20,927 nt of DNA. Source: Folioceros fuciformis (lineage: Eukaryota; Anthocerotophyta; Anthocerotopsida; Anthocerotales). The notes beneath the pieces are model-generated. The model did no database searches. It was given only the letters and a program-made list of their open reading frames with translations, and was not told the DNA's origin. Location: positions 276,480-297,406 of the forward strand of contig JBNGIO010006328.1 of assembly GCA_049999805.1 (NCBI GenBank), given 5' to 3'. Below, one piece after another: positions 1 to 9,765 of this stretch. How positions within the stretch are numbered: position 1 is the stretch's first letter; the number at the start of each line of letters is the position of its first letter. Both the position numbers and the translations under genes were made by a program.

Positions 1-164
1 GCGTAATCAAGGGGACTCTGCAGGTCGTACCACAGGGACGTCAAGAGTGGTTTGCTGAGTCGACACGAGTGCAAGCTGCAGCACAGTACGAGTGTGGTGC
101 GTGAGAAAGAGGCGGTTGGTTTATATTCGAAGCACAATGCAGCAGCGGCTGCGGAGCCGACTTG

Positions 165-193
165 TCTGCCTGCCTGCCTGCCTGCCCGCCCGC
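165..193. repeat. CCTG/CCCG simple repeat
   Basis: Tandem tgcc units that degenerate into cccg units. This is a short low-complexity tract in the RDR 5' flank. Confidence 0.8.
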
Positions 194-454
194 CTTCCTT
201 GCTCGCCTGAACTCTCACCCTCGCTCTCGCACGGATGACGCCGCCCGACTCTCTGGGTTTGCCTTTCGGCAAATGAGCGCAGCGCAGCGCAGGGATGGAC
301 TCTGCATCTCCCCCCTTGATGCTGGTCCGGGGGGGAGTGCGAGCTGGAGCGCGAGCTCCAGCACGCTTGTGATGTCCTGTTCTCCGGGCGGGAACGGGAC
401 GGGGGACGGGACGTGAACGCTGCTCTCTGCTGTCCCTGCTTCCCCCGTCCCTCT

Positions 455-484
455 CCCAGTCCCAGTCCCAGTCCCAGTCCCAGC
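455..484. repeat. CCCAGT hexanucleotide repeat
   Basis: Five consecutive six-base cccagt-type units, the last ending in cccagc. The tract lies in the RDR 5' flank. Confidence 0.85.
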
Positions 485-698
485 TGCTCCTCGCCAGTCC
501 AGGCCGGGCCGGGCCAGGCCAAGTCCCTGCTCCTGCTCCCAAGCCTCCTCGCCTTCTCCTTGCATTGCTCCCTCTGGAGCTCGTGATGGCAGGCGGAGCG
601 TGGTGTGGGACGCAGTGCAGCGTAAATGAGGTGTGGTTGGAATTTTGATGGGTTTTGCCTTTGCGCGGGTATTGAACGGAAGGGAGGAAGGAGGGAAG

Positions 699-750
699 GG
701 AGTGGAGTGGAGTGGAGTGGAGTGGTGTGGAGAGGAGAGGAGAGGAGAGG
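699..750. repeat. GGAGT and GAGAG purine tract just upstream of the RDR start
   Basis: About five ggagt units (699-725) are followed by about four agagg units (731-750). The tract is almost purely purine on the plus strand and ends 34 bases before the RDR start codon. It could be a GAGA-type promoter or leader element, or only a microsatellite. Confidence 0.75.
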
Positions 751-784
751 AAGGAATTGTGGTGTTTGATGCTTTTCTGTGGCC

Positions 785-3700
785 ATGGCGGCCAGCAGCT
801 GCGTGCATGTTGTGGTTCCGACGGGAGTGATTGAGGAGGAGCTCAAGGAGTTCATGGAGACGAAGGTCGGGCCGCTCTCGGGATGGTCATATAACATCAA
901 GAAGAGGTGTTTGTCGAGCAGGGATGTCGGCTACGCGTTGCTGCAGTTTACGGACCAGAGGCTCGCGGGGAAGGCTTGCGAGCTCTCGGCGGACAACAAG
1001 CTGCATCTCAGGGGCGGGAATTTGACGGTGACGCGCACCAGGTACGACATCAAGCAGGGCCCGTCTTACGGAATGGAGCGGTGGGGGAGCGGGACCTTCC
1101 ATGGCGGTTGTCTTGTGTCCGATACCGATTTCAAGCTTATGTGGGATCCGGAGGTGGCCGCGGTCACGGAGTTCGATTTCCGTGCTAAATTGTTGCGCCT
1201 TGTGTTTAAACTTAAGTGCGAGGAGGACTGCGAGTGCAAGCTGGAATTTCCGTTTAACCAGCTGCATCTCACTGCACTTGCGCTGCGGAAGGAGCAGTAC
1301 AAGGCCTTGTTCAAGCTGCAACACCTGCCTACTTCTACCGAACACTTCAAGGCGTTTCTGTTGAAGGTGATTTCGTTTCCTGCTCCTTCATTTCCTGCCT
1401 GCTGCTTCCCCTCTGTTGTGCTGTCCCCGCTGTTTTCCTGCTAGTTGCTTCGCCTCCTTTCCCTGCATTTTTCATTTTCCCAGTTCCCCTGCTATTTTCC
1501 CGCAGCTTCCTGTTTTGTTCACGATGGCTGATTCCCTCTGCGTCTCCTGCTTCACCCTCCCTCTGCTTCTCCTCCTGCGGTGTCTGTGGCATTTACCTGC
1601 CACTGAAACTGGCTGGCTGTCAAGCTGCAGCCAGATTGGGCTCCGCAAGTTTTCAAGCGATCTTGTAGGGAGTTGGTGCCGCCGCCAAAAGAGTCCCTGC
1701 TCAATTCTATCCATGAGTTTTGCGACGCCAAGACCTTCCACAATGTTGGAGGGCCTGAGGAGGTCTGGACCAGAATGGGAGATCTGCTTCCCGACTACCC
1801 CATTGCACAGTGTCGTCAGTTTCTGGTGCTTGTCTCCAATGTTTCTGACGAGGAGAGCAAGAAAGTTTTGGAGATGCTTGGAGATTATGCGGTGGTGGCC
1901 CCTGCAGGAAGGCAAGCGTTGGAGACCCAAGTGCATCTCTACTATGCTTTTAAACAGCCATTTGGGCCTGTGCTCGGCTCTCCGCACATGAATGCACTTC
2001 CGTTTGAGCTGTATTTCAAGCTCCATAGCTTGGTACATTTTGGGACATTGGCGGCACCGAGCTTGACACCACAGTTTCTGGCCATGATCCGGCCCTCTTA
2101 TGATTCTCCTGTAGAGTGGACTATGCAGGCTTTAGAGGAGATGGGCACTGAGGAGGGCCTTGTGTCTAATCCGATGACGTATGTTCGTGATGCACTCGAT
2201 AAAATGAGTCAGGAGGCAACCTCATTGAAAGCTCCTGTGGAGCACCGATCTCGCACCCACTATGGCCACCATGTCTGGGTTCGGCGTATGTTTGTCACTC
2301 CATCCAGGATTCTGTTGTACGGACCTGAGCTAGAGCCCTCTAATCGGGTCACTAGGCAGTTCGTGAAGCACATCGACTGCTTCCTTCGTGTCGTCTTTGT
2401 GGAGGAGGATTTGAGCCCGCTGCAGTATCAAGCGTTGGCTAAGCCCATAAAGAGCTTTGATTCGAATCTCCTCCCTGAGTCTACGGCAGTACACCAGAGG
2501 ATGAAGAAAATAATGGACGGGTTCTGGATTGCTGACAAGAGGTTCGAGACTCTTGCCTTCTCAACTAGTCAGCTTCGGGAGAAGTCACTTTGGATGTTTG
2601 CAGCTCCCAATTCTGAAGTAACTTGTGAAACTATCAGGAAATTCATGGGGGATTTTGGTATGATTCGGAATGTGGCCAAGTATGCTGCGCGCATGGGGCA
2701 GTGCTTCTCTGCAAGCACTCCTACTTACGATGTCCCCACTAGTCAGGTAGAGCGTATTTCAGATATTTTCACCACGCGTAACGGTATCACGTACAACTTC
2801 TCGGATGGCATTGGTAAGATATCACTTGTCTTTGCCAGGGAAGTTTCCAGAAAGTGTGGATTCATCAAGTGCGATGGCAGAGTTCCTTCCGCCTATCACA
2901 TCCGTTATGGTGGCTATAAGGGCGTTGTTGCACAAGATCCTACTGTAGAGTCCAACATGACACTCTTTCTCCGGGACAGTATGTGTAAGTTTGAGTCTAC
3001 TCATACTGGGTTTGAAGTGATTAAATGCAGTACGGCAAAGCCATGCCACCTCAATCGTCAGATAATCACATTACTGTCTACTCTCGGCATTCCAGATGAG
3101 ACCTTTGAAGACATGCTGAAGTATGTGCTAGGGGAGCTGGATGCCATGCTGCATGATCCAGCTAGGGCTCTGCAGTTCTACTCCGGTGATATGCTAGCTT
3201 GCTTGCTCAACGTTGGGTTCGATCCTTCACTTGACCCACACTTAATGGGCGTGCTGCGAACCATGCGTGCATCACAACTTTTGGATCTGCGGAAGAAGGC
3301 ACGTATCCCAGTGAGGAAGGGTAGGATGATGCTAGGTTGTCTTGATGAGGCACGAACTCTGCAGGGTGGCGAAGTCTTCATTCAAATTTCTCCTCTGGCT
3401 ACAGATTGTGGTGTGATGATAGACGGCACTCTGTCTCCAGTAATTGTAGATGGAAAAGTTTCGACTTACATTGTCACAGGGGATGTAATTGTCACCAGGA
3501 GTCCTTGCCTGCACCCTGGGGATATCCGACGGTTGAATGCTGTAGATAACCAACGTTTGCGGCATATGGTGGATTGTGTGGTGTTTCCTCAAGTCGGCAC
3601 CAGGTACTTTCTCCTCAGGAAGGAGGACCGCATGAACGCTGGCCCTCTATTTTTCTTCCCTTCATGCTTCTTGATGTTGTCTTAAATTCTAATAAACTGC

Positions 3701-4761
3701 CATCTATGATCAGGCCTCACCCCAGCGAATGTTCAGGTGGAGATTTGGATGGAGATGAGTATCATGTAATCTGGGACCCTCGCCTGATTCCTTCAAGAAT
3801 GGATGAACCTATGGACTACAAACCACCCCCGGAGACAAAATTGGATCATATACCTACGATTCAGGTACTGCTCAGAGACCTGTTGAAATTGAAAATTACC
3901 CGGTAGGTAGGGCTTGAAGAAGCGATCTGATGGCCTCCCCACTTCATGCAGGACATCAAAACTTTCCATGCAGATTCTTCTTTGAACCCGGCACTTGGTG
4001 TCATTACGAATGCGCATGTTGTGATGGCAGACAAATCTCCTGCCCGAGCTCGAGACAAACGGTGTCTGCAACTTGCAGAGTTGTGTTCAATTGCAGTCGA
4101 TTTTCCAAAAACAGGTATTCCAGCTTATTTACCAATGGACCTGAAACCCAAAGAGTACCCAGATTTTATGGAAAAGGAGCACACAGAGATAACGTATGAG
4201 TCCACCACTATCTTGGGAAAGCTCTGGAGGCAGGTCAAACATTCAGGACGGGAGTTACTTCCGGAGTTTCTCTCTCCGACAAAGGAGTCTGTATCTCGAG
4301 CCTTTAGTCCCTCTTTTGTTGTAGATGGGTATCAGGACTATCTAGAGATCGCTGAAATCCACAAGAACTGGTACGACAAGAAGCTGATAGGATTGATGAA
4401 TCGGTATGGAGTCAAGAATGAGTCTGAGATCTATTCAGGTTTCATTTTAGGTGTCTCTCCTCGATATAAGAAGCGGGGTGCGGACGAAAAGGAGAGGATT
4501 GCTGGGGTTATGAAAGAACTCTCTAACGAGGCAAGGAAGACCTTCGAAGACGATAAGGGCAACGAAGAGGCGGCCAATGCAAAGGTGTCGGCCTATTATT
4601 ATGTAACTTACCACGAGACGTATTACGAGAAGAATTTGTCAGCGAGCGGTTCTAATGTGCATCTGCTGAGTTTCCCGTGGGTGTTTTGGGAGCGGCTCGT
4701 GAGCATCACGAGATCCAAAGGTGCCGCAGCTGGATCTCATGCGACCTCTTTCCAAGCATGA
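785..4761 (+). CDS. RDR: Plant RNA-dependent RNA polymerase (RDR1/RDR2-type)
   Basis: The gene copies single-stranded RNA into double-stranded RNA that Dicer-like enzymes process into small RNAs for silencing. I read four exons: 785-1366, 1631-3603, 3714-3864 and 3952-4761, totalling 3516 bases (1171 aa plus stop), which is a normal length for plant RDRs. The introns are GT/AG, of 264, 110 and 87 bases, with phases 0, 2 and 0, and each join restores family-like sequence. An N-terminal RRM-like region (about 1-100) precedes the polymerase domain (about 410-985). FSDGIGK is at 584-590. The catalytic DLDGD is at 862-866 (bases 3742-3756), preceded by CSGG and followed by a PMDY motif. The C-terminus carries the LSFPW motif. 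DLDGD places it in the RDR1/2/6 (alpha) group rather than the DFDGD group. LSFPW and CSGG argue against RDR6; several segments look closest to RDR1, but I cannot separate RDR1 from RDR2 without a tree. The first in-frame ATG is at 785. There are no internal stops, and it appears functional. Confidence 0.95.
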
Positions 4762-5431
4762 TGTGTAGACGTGGAATAGATACTTGAGTAGAAACTAGTC
4801 TCTCTGTCGGCTGGGAAGGTTCTCCCAGGATTTTGAAACTGACTGTATCCCAATTCATCTTTTCCTTGATAGATGACTCTCTGTGGGTGACATCATGCAT
4901 TCCTGAACACTAAGATGGGTGTAGTCTAATTGCAAACGCCTGCGTGGGCCACAACTGATTCCTTTGCATACTCTCCCTGTGATTTAGTGCATTAGGCAGA
5001 AGAAATGTGTACTTCAAACTTTAGCCATTTCAAACCTGCAGATTTTTCCTTCTGAACTAACTAATGACATCGAGCTCGGAGCACCCTCGTTGTAGACCTA
5101 ATACCCTTTCTACGCCATCCGGCTGTTTCAAAGTGGTACCCTGAATCAAACTCCCGCCATTTCCTAGTGATAACGTGGTTTCCTGCACGGTTATTGGCTA
5201 AATACCCTCTTCACGCATTTTGATTAATTTTTTTATGTCTTTATTATTATTTAGCATTATATCCCGGTCCCCACAGTGAAAATCCATTCCAAAAGACTTT
5301 GATGACATTTTTTTCCTCCTCTACCAACTAAACTAATGCTTTGCAATAACCTTAGAACTTGGCTCCAACAAACTCCAAACGTTGGTGACCAGCCTTGCAG
5401 CTTTGTATCCTTTGTATAGTAAGGAGGCAAA
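4762..5431. other. RDR 3' flank, no gene seen
   Basis: The first few hundred bases probably hold the RDR 3' UTR, but I see no clean AATAAA close to the stop. The rest becomes AT-rich, with T-runs near 5228-5245, and leads into the repeat copy starting at 5432. No open frame has recognisable domains. Confidence 0.5.
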
Positions 5432-5491
5432 GGTATTTTCTATTATTGAAGAAGAGTGGAAAGTCCCATCTACTCCAAAGATTGGAGGAAT

Positions 5492-5954
5492 AACCGAGGT
5501 AGGGCCGAAGATCAATCGGGGAAAAATCTTTAAAAGATCAATTGGGGATATCTTTAAAAGACCAATCCAATCGGGAAAATCTTTAAAAGACCAATCCAAT
5601 CGGGGAAATCTTTAAAAGACCAATCCAATCCAAGAGATCTTTAAAAGACGAATCGGGGAAATCTTTAAAAGACCAACCGAGGTAGAGGTAAGGCCGAAGA
5701 CCAATCAGGGCAATCTTTAAAAGATTGGGGAAATCTGTAAAAGACCAACCAAGGTAGGGCCGAAGACCAATTGGGGAAATCTTTAAAAGACCAACCGAGG
5801 TAGGACCGAAGACCAATTGGGGAAATCTTTAAAGACCAACCGAGGTAGGGTCTAAGACCAATCAGGGCAATCTTTAAAAGACCAACTAGGGCAGGGCCAA
5901 AGACCAACTCAAGCAAGACCAAAGACCAACTCAAGCAAGACCAAAGACCAACCA
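5492..5954. repeat. Satellite-like tandem array with tctttaaaaga core
   Basis: Eleven near-copies of the core tctttaaaaga occur (one has tctgtaaaaga, one lacks an A). They are spaced by variable spacers of two kinds: ccaatcgggg-type and ccaaccgaggtagggccgaaga-type. Early units are short, about 24 bases; later units are longer composites, and the last ones lose the core and become actcaagcaagaccaaag repeats. On the minus strand the array stays open and gives a periodic GWSFKDFP-like peptide, which I regard as a consequence of the periodicity. Confidence 0.85.
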
Positions 5955-6102
5955 GGGAACTAGCCTAATCCCAAAATGTCATGATGTGGAATAACAAAAG
6001 GCCTACTTACTACACCATTGCCGAAGAAGGGAACTAGCCTAATCCCAAAATGTCATGATGTGGAATACCAAAAGGCCTACCTACTACATCATTGCTGAAG
6101 AA
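5955..6102. repeat. 74-bp perfect-length direct duplication
   Basis: Units at 5955-6028 and 6029-6102 both start gggaactagcct and end gaagaa. They differ at only a few positions (for example ataacaaaag versus ataccaaaag). The unit is the right arm of the family also found near 12405-12470. Confidence 0.9.
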
Positions 6103-6632
6103 GCCGCTTGACCTGCGCTTATTGCTGTTCTAAACATCGTGTTGGCCAATGCTCTTTTGCAAAGCAATAGATACGCATTGTCAAAAAAAAAGGCCGTCAT
6201 AGAGGAAAGAGGGAGAACCCCATTCTTGTGACTCTGATAAACCTTGGCACACTCCTTGATTAACCTTGATATCTCTAGCCCCATGAAAGTATGCCCGTCT
6301 TGCAAGGTATAATACTTATGGACTTTGGCATTTGCACAACCCTTCGCTGCCCATCCAAGAAGGTTGATAATGATTGTACTCTCCCCGTGGTATCCATAAC
6401 AACCACATCAATGACACAAACTTATTCCCTCCTAATAAAAAAAAGGTCGACTCTAAGGAGGCTACTTTCTTTCCTTCTCGTCCCTCCACAAATAGAAAAG
6501 GGTAAGAGAAAAGAGTACATGGAAGTAAACTACTCTTCATCATATAAACCCAAATAAATATTAATAGAGATCTATGAGATGCTGGTTACGTTGTTTACCA
6601 GGGAATGTCTCTGGAACTACCTAGAATGACGG
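6103..6632. other. Unidentified decayed sequence
   Basis: AT-rich sequence with short open frames on the minus strand (6084-6305 and 6316-6543). Neither resembles a family I recognise. It lies between the copy A repeat and the long direct repeat starting at 6633. It is probably transposon debris. Confidence 0.4.
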
Positions 6633-7238
6633 ACATCTACTAAGCATATGCCACTCCACAAGTCAGCGATGGACTATGCCTTCCTAAGACCATAGCCCCC
6701 TATATAGACTAACAATTAGTACTGTCAAATGTATAAGGTTTCAAATCAATGATGATGTTACTTGATCTCCTTCCCACACCTGTGATGCTATGGCCAGGAA
6801 CTTGTGGTGGGATTCATGCCATAGGACACCTTCAGTTGCTGACGCTATATTCCTTCCTCAATCCATGGTGTAGTATCACATGGTGTACAGAAAGCAGGGT
6901 GCACACTTTGTTGAATTGACAAAACACAAGGCTGCTAGACTAACCCTCAAGCACAATCCATAGATGGAGATTACAACTGATGGTACAATAAGATCTAGTA
7001 GCAAAGACAGGCGTATAGGCGCTCTGCTTGACTATGGCCTTGAAGGCCAAGGCTTTATATGAATTATTGGTAGTCTAGATATTCCATTGTAAAGCTCCGA
7101 AAACCCCTCCCCTCGCTCCAATACAAAATATCAACATCTTACTATCTCCTCTATGTGGCTCCTAAGATCTTCCTTCCCGATTACTTCTTACATCGTTGGT
7201 TGGGCATTCGTCGTCCTTACCTTGATGGCTTTTCCCCT
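6633..7238 (-). repeat. Long direct repeat, left copy (possible 3' LTR)
   Basis: Matches 8550-9517 in order from acatctac through catatgccactcc, the tatatagac segment and the cttccttcctcaatcc segment to the shared end cttttcccct at 7238. It holds a single unit of the 67-base motif and a single unit of the 26-base motif that are amplified in the right copy. Confidence 0.8.
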
Positions 7239-8182
7239 CAGCTGGCACACCCACGACTGTGCTCCAAACCTCACTATCGCCCTATCTGTTGCTAAGGTTA
7301 GATAGCCTTCCTCCATATTGTGATGCCTCAAATTTCTAGTGGGAGAACCATGTCTCCCTATCTCCAGTTGTTTCCACTGGTGATAGGTACTTTCAACAAG
7401 CTGGCAAAGGGTTCTACTAGCCTGCTTGCGTCACCATCTTCCTCGCTACCTTCTTGCCCTTCACGAATATCCTACTTAAATGCTTCAAGATCTAAGGTTG
7501 ACACCAACTCCTACCACTTCCCGTACTCGTGACTTCGATCTGAGTTCCTCAAAGATGCTAGCAATACAATAAGCTCACCATGATTAATAGGCTGCACATC
7601 TAGACAAGCGTTATTACTAACCAACCCTAGGGCCTCCAACCCCACAGAGACTTGATGGAGCCATAGGTTAGCTCATTGCATCAAAGCTCATGTTGCAGGC
7701 CGCTGTGCATTCGAAGCTGGAAGACTAGGCTATAGATATCAAAGGTGACCTAAGTTCCTCAAACTTTTTGTATGACACCAACAATAGTGCCTTTTGCAAT
7801 AGCAAAAACCACAAATCCACCTCCCTCCTAGTTCTAGGTCTCTGCGGGGTCTGTGAGTCGTAAGGAATCCACGGCACACTCGAAGCCATCATTTTACCTC
7901 ACTACCTCCCCTTTATGAGGATCTCTCAATGTGGCCCCCTCCTTATGCTCTCACCAACCACCCTCCTATTACAGAGTAGCCATATCCCAAAAATACCAAA
8001 CGCTCACAACCACACAATCACACCTAACTTATCTACCTACTCATAATAACCTAGACACCTTGAAGGTTAGATGCACTTTCTTTCCCTCAGTCATGGACCT
8101 CACAACTTCTTTTCCTCCTTCTTCTAGACATAATCTCAAAGAGCAAGGTCAAATGCCTTAAGAGCATCCATCTGCTTGAATT
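7239..8182. other. Interior of the decayed retroelement, no gene recognised
   Basis: This lies downstream of the integrase stop when read on the minus strand. All frames are short. A minus-strand reading just beside the left repeat gives a short peptide (EEGYLTLATDRAIV) that I cannot assign. It is most likely the 3' untranslated or accessory part of the element. Confidence 0.4.
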
Positions 8183-8545
8183 AGGCAAAGAACTTCTTCA
8201 GGTAGCTAAGACTTACTACCTTCTCTTGAGTCTTGAAGTCTGGTGGTAAGAGTATCTAGGCAACACCCTTAGTGAAGACCTCTTGTAACAAGAAGGCCCC
8301 TTAGCATCGTGGCTTCAGTTTGTACCCTAGCTCCCTCTTCATGTAGTGGCGGATATTAAGCTTTAGGACCCAATCTCCGGGTTATAATGTAGACAGCTTC
8401 CTTCCTTCATCCAGGATCTCCTTCAGTCTCTTCTTCTTGTGTTCTTCCCTTTGGAGGCCACTCTTCTCACTTCCTCCAACTCGTTTAGCTCATATGCTAG
8501 TTATGTTGTTAGTTGGGGCATGCTTCTAGAAATACGTGTAGAAGG
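8183..8545 (-). pseudogene. Ty3/gypsy integrase C-terminal remnant
   Basis: Read on the minus strand, 8545 down to 8183 gives recognisable integrase C-terminal sequence: ELNELEEVRR, then after a frameshift REEHKKKRLKEILDEG, then PGDWVLKLNIRHY, LGYKLKPR and LLQEVF, ending SLSYLKKFFA before a TAA. This is the GDxVL ... KLxPRxxGPF ... module of plant Ty3/gypsy integrases. Three premature stops lie in the frame (after STL, after KPRC and after KGVA), the GPF motif has become GAF, and one frameshift sits near 8450. The catalytic core with its DDE residues is absent. Assignment to the integrase family is firm; the element lineage is not determined. Confidence 0.8.
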
Positions 8546-8686
8546 GCGAACATCTATTAGGCATATGCCACTCCAAAGGTCAGCGATGGACTATGCCTTC
8601 CTAAGACCATAGCCCCCTATATAGACTAACAATCAGTACTCTCAAGTCCATAAGGTTTCAAATCAATGATGATGTTACTTGATGGC

Positions 8687-9057
8687 CTTCCCACACCTAT
8701 GATGCTGCGGCCAGGAACTCATGGTGGGATTTGTGTGATAGGACACCTTCAAGCTTCCCACACCTGTGATGCTGCGGCCAGGAACTCATGGTGGGATTCG
8801 TGTGATAGGACACCTTCAAGCTTCCCAGGATTCGTGTGATAGGACACCTTCAAGCTTCCCACACCTGTGATGCTATGGGTAGGAACTTGTGGTGGGATTC
8901 GTGTGAAAGGACACCTTTAGCTTTCCACACTTGTGATGTTGTGGCCAGGAATTCGTGGTGGGATTCGTGCGACAGGACACCTTCACCTTCCCAACCTACA
9001 CCTGTGATGTTGGGGCCAGGAATTCATAGTGAGATTTGTACGACATGACACCGTCAG
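8687..9057. repeat. 67-bp minisatellite, five full units and one truncated
   Basis: Units lie at 8687-8753, 8754-8820, 8821-8854 (only 34 bases, with an internal deletion), 8855-8920, 8921-8986 and 8987-9057. Each starts cttccca or cttt/cttccc, contains gatg and ccaggaa, and ends with gacacc plus ttcaag, tttag, ttcac or gtcag. The left long repeat has one unit only (about 6773-6838). The leftmost two units are nearly identical and the rightmost are most diverged, so growth was probably at the left end. Confidence 0.9.
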
Positions 9058-9380
9058 CTGCTGACACTGTATTCCTTCCTCAATCCTTCAAGTTTTGTAG
9101 TCATGGTACAGTAGCACGTGGTGTATGTAAAGCGGGGTGCACACTTCATTGAATTGACAAAACACAAGGCTGCTAGACTGACCCCCAATCCATAGATGGA
9201 GATTACAGCTCATTGTACAACAAGATCTAGTAGCAAAGACAGGCATATAGGCCCTCTGCTTGACTATGGCCATGAAGGCCAAGGCTTTATACAACTTCTT
9301 GCTAGTCTAGATATTCCATCCTAAAGCTCAAAAACCCCTCCCCTCCTTCCAATACAAAATATCTTACTATCTCCTTTGAG

Positions 9381-9461
9381 TGGCTCCTAAGATCTTCCTT
9401 CCTCATTGGCTCCTAAGATCTTCCTTCCTGATTGGCTCCTAAGAGATCTCTTCCTCGTGAT
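9381..9461. repeat. 26-bp tandem triplication
   Basis: Three tggctcctaagatcttcctt-type units (9381-9406, 9407-9432 and a diverged third at 9433-9461) stand where the left long repeat has one (near 7156). Confidence 0.88.
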
Positions 9462-9765
9462 TGCTTCTTACATGGTTGGCTGGGCATTCGTCGTCTTCCC
9501 TTGATGGCTTTTCCCCTTAAATCTCAAATTTAAGATATAGTACCTTTAGCTTGTTTGAGTTCCACGGTACGTACCTTGTCCGAGTTCGAGACAACATGCC
9601 AAAAAATAAATTTAAGGCGATATAAGTTATTATAAAACATAAAAACGAATGGGCAGAACGGCAGGGCCCGTCTTATCCCTGCCCATGAGTGTGATCGTGA
9701 GATCCAGTCGTGAGATGGTTGTGAGGTCCAGTCGTGAGATGGTCGTGAGAGCCAATTGAATCAAA

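Larger units (their letters stand above)
1..784 (+). promoter_or_regulatory. 5' flank and probable leader of the RDR gene
   Basis: No coding exon is supported here. The stretch is GC-rich and built largely of simple repeats, listed separately: CCTG-type, CCCAGT-type, GGAGT and GAGAG tracts. A weak TATA-like string (tttatatt) lies near 120-127, but it is far from the start codon, so it would imply a leader of about 600 bases. The start codon at 785 sits in a strong context (gcc ATG gcg). Long open frames on the minus strand here come from the low complexity and lack recognisable domains. Confidence 0.4.
5432..6102. repeat. Dispersed repeat family, copy A (expanded by an internal array)
   Basis: The left arm (5432-5490) and right arm (about 5965-6102) both match copy B at 12335-12490 in the same order and orientation. 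Shared segments include gaaagtccca, actccaaag, cccaaaatgtcat, aaaaggcctac and gccgcttgacctgc. In copy A the arms are separated by a tandem array of about 460 bases and the right arm is itself duplicated. In copy B the arms are nearly adjacent. No transposase or polymerase coding is visible, so it is probably a non-autonomous element or a fragment of one. Confidence 0.7.
6633..9517 (-). mobile_element. Decayed Ty3/gypsy-like LTR element, internally deleted
   Basis: Two long direct repeats (6633-7238 and 8550-9517) flank a segment containing an integrase C-terminal remnant that reads on the minus strand. This suggests an LTR retrotransposon inserted on the minus strand that has lost gag, protease, reverse transcriptase and most of the integrase. 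The minus strand of the right repeat has a tataaag TATA-like string near 9285, as expected of LTR promoters. I could not find a convincing primer-binding site, polypurine tract or target-site duplication. Weak homology between the repeats continues inward to about 8500, overlapping integrase coding, so a tandem duplication of an element fragment is an alternative to true LTRs. Confidence 0.55.
8550..9517 (-). repeat. Long direct repeat, right copy (possible 5' LTR), internally expanded
   Basis: Matches 6633-7238 over its whole length but is about 360 bases longer. Two internal tandem expansions explain most of the excess: a 67-base unit at 8687-9057 and a 26-base unit at 9381-9461. Homology ends sharply at 9517 after cttttcccct. 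Substitutions between copies are scattered, so the insertion or duplication is not recent. Confidence 0.8.

Noticed and set aside
121-900. A 259-codon minus-strand open frame and an overlapping 197-codon one at the left end
   Set aside because: Both are made of low-complexity Ser/Pro/Gly/Arg repeats produced by the simple repeats, overlap the RDR first exon, and have no recognisable domain.
785-4761. Viral RNA polymerase origin for the RDR gene
   Set aside because: Three spliceosomal introns, the DLDGD eukaryotic RDR active site and full-length plant RDR architecture indicate a host gene.
5333-5934. Minus-strand open frames giving a periodic GWSFKDFP-like peptide
   Set aside because: The periodicity is that of the DNA satellite array; unit lengths vary and frames change, so a real repeat protein is unlikely.
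8687-9057. Possible CRISPR-like array
   Set aside because: There are no unique spacers between units, the units are 66-71 bases and diverged, and the context is a eukaryotic retroelement.
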